A DNA stretch of 6,272 nucleotides from an uncultured Oscillospiraceae bacterium. Its GTDB lineage: Bacteria; Bacillota; Clostridia; Oscillospirales; Oscillospiraceae. Under the pieces are notes generated by a model that worked only from the letters and a program-made list of their open reading frames with translations, was not told where the DNA came from and made no database searches. Within the stretch, counting starts at the first letter, position 1; every line of letters begins with the position of its first letter. Shown piece by piece: positions 5,770 through 6,272 of the stretch. Both the position numbers and the translations under genes were made by a program. Location of the stretch: assembly GCA_947624465.1 (NCBI GenBank), contig CANQKJ010000129.1:1-6272 (forward strand). Reading direction: 5' to 3'.

Positions 5770-6272
5770 TCACTGAGGCAGGTAGTCCCTGGGGTCCACC
5801 GCCCTGTTGTCCTTATACATGGCGAAGTGCAGGTGGTTGGCCTGGCCGCTCTCGCCGGCGGCGGTGGAGCCCACCGCGCCGATCACGTCGCCGGTCATCA
5901 CGCTGTCCCCCTCCTTCACGGTGGGGGTGGCCGCCAGGTTGGCGTATTCGCTGACGAGGCCGCTGCCGTGGTCGATGGTCACCACCGTGCCCAGCAGGTC
6001 GTCCTGCTCCACGGACTTCACTGTGCCGGCGGCGGCGGCCTTCACCTTGGTGCCCACACCGGCGGCCAGATCCAGGCCGGGATGGGTGCGCCAGTCGCCC
6101 ATGGTCACGTCATAGGCCAGGGCGTCCACCGAGAAATCGGCCAGCACCGTTCCGTTCACCGGCCATGTAAAGACCAGGGCGGCGGGGGTGGGGGCGGAGG
6201 TCGGAGCCGCGGAGGGCTTTGCCGTGGGGGCCGCCGTAGGCTTGGCGGCGGGAGCCGCCGAGGGTTTGGCCG
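5770..6272 (-). CDS. M23 (LytM-type) metallopeptidase, SpoIIQ-like, N-terminus missing
   Basis: This is the C-terminal 166 residues of a zinc endopeptidase-family protein. The frame is open through the window edge, so the start, and any membrane anchor, lies outside. It opens with about 31 residues of Ala/Pro/Lys/Ser/Thr-rich linker containing three 8-residue repeats. The M23 fold follows, starting at FTWPVNG. The zinc ligands are present: H-x3-D in THPGLD (His at 6082-6084, Asp at 6070-6072) and HLH (5827-5835). The position usually filled by a catalytic His in YAHL is Asn here (YANL, codon 5938-5940). The WPVNG start, the GDWRTHPGLD block and YxNL recall the sporulation protein SpoIIQ and its clostridial relatives, which act outside the forespore membrane in the SpoIIQ-SpoIIIAH channel. 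That link is inference: it could equally be a general cell-wall M23 protein. It is followed at once by its own terminator. Confidence 0.9.
   Translation of the reverse strand, partial: AKPSAAPAAKPTAAPTAKPSAAPTSAPTPAALVFTWPVNGTVLADFSVDALAYDVTMGDWRTHPGLDLAAGVGTKVKAAAAGTVKSVEQDDLLGTVVTIDHGSGLVSEYANLAATPTVKEGDSVMTGDVIGAVGSTAAGESGQANHLHFAMYKDNRAVDPRDYLPQ
6199..6270 (-). repeat. Three 24-base tandem repeats encoding AKP(S/T)AAP(A/T)
   Basis: Read on the minus strand, 6270-6247, 6246-6223 and 6222-6199 encode AKPSAAPA, AKPTAAPT and AKPSAAPT. The units keep the protein pattern while differing at several third positions. The array runs towards the window edge and may continue beyond it. It forms the flexible linker before the M23 domain. 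Confidence 0.85.

Noticed and set aside
1..6272. Search for mobile elements, CRISPR arrays, tRNA or rRNA genes and a defence or biosynthetic cluster.
   Set aside because: No terminal inverted repeats with a transposase, no spaced direct repeats, no cloverleaf and no such protein families were found. The genes are intact and share similar codon use.

Overview
This is a gene-dense, G+C-rich window (roughly two thirds G+C by eye). It has near-perfect AAAGGAGG-type ribosome binding sites, GTG starts, compact intergenic regions and Rho-independent terminators. The gene content is a BceB-type antimicrobial-peptide ABC permease, a MATE exporter, a double DUF305 protein, an intracellular GH13 amylase and a SpoIIQ-like M23 peptidase. 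Together these fit a high-GC gut-type clostridium, plausibly Oscillospiraceae (Flavonifractor/Oscillibacter-like). That placement is inference from style and families, not from a marker gene.

Layout. (1) Positions 1-102 hold the last 33 codons of a plus-strand gene, probably the ATPase of an ABC transporter. It overlaps by 8 bases a full-length BceB-like permease (95-2173), which ends at a strong terminator (2176-2210). (2) A short plus-strand gene at 2261-2848 encodes a cytoplasmic-looking protein with two copies of the DUF305 unit. (3) A well-formed sigma-A promoter, whose -35 box covers that gene's stop codon, drives a GH13 amylase-family enzyme (2926-4236). (4) A bidirectional hairpin terminator (4246-4275) separates the amylase from a convergent minus-strand MATE exporter (4277-5656). 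The MATE gene has its own extended -10 promoter. (5) Upstream of the MATE gene, also on the minus strand, is the C-terminal 166 codons of an M23 metallopeptidase (5770-6272, running off the window), followed directly by its own terminator (5732-5765).

Apart from the ABC pair, the genes look like independent transcription units: an envelope-stress/drug export pair, a putative metal-binding protein, a maltodextrin-degrading enzyme, a multidrug exporter and a cell-wall or sporulation peptidase. No RNA gene, insertion sequence, CRISPR array or attachment site was found. No untranslated stretch exceeds about 110 bases, and nothing amounts to a clearly new multi-gene system. The points most worth a second look are the exact internal duplication in the DUF305 protein, and the 24-base repeats and altered active-site position in the M23 peptidase.
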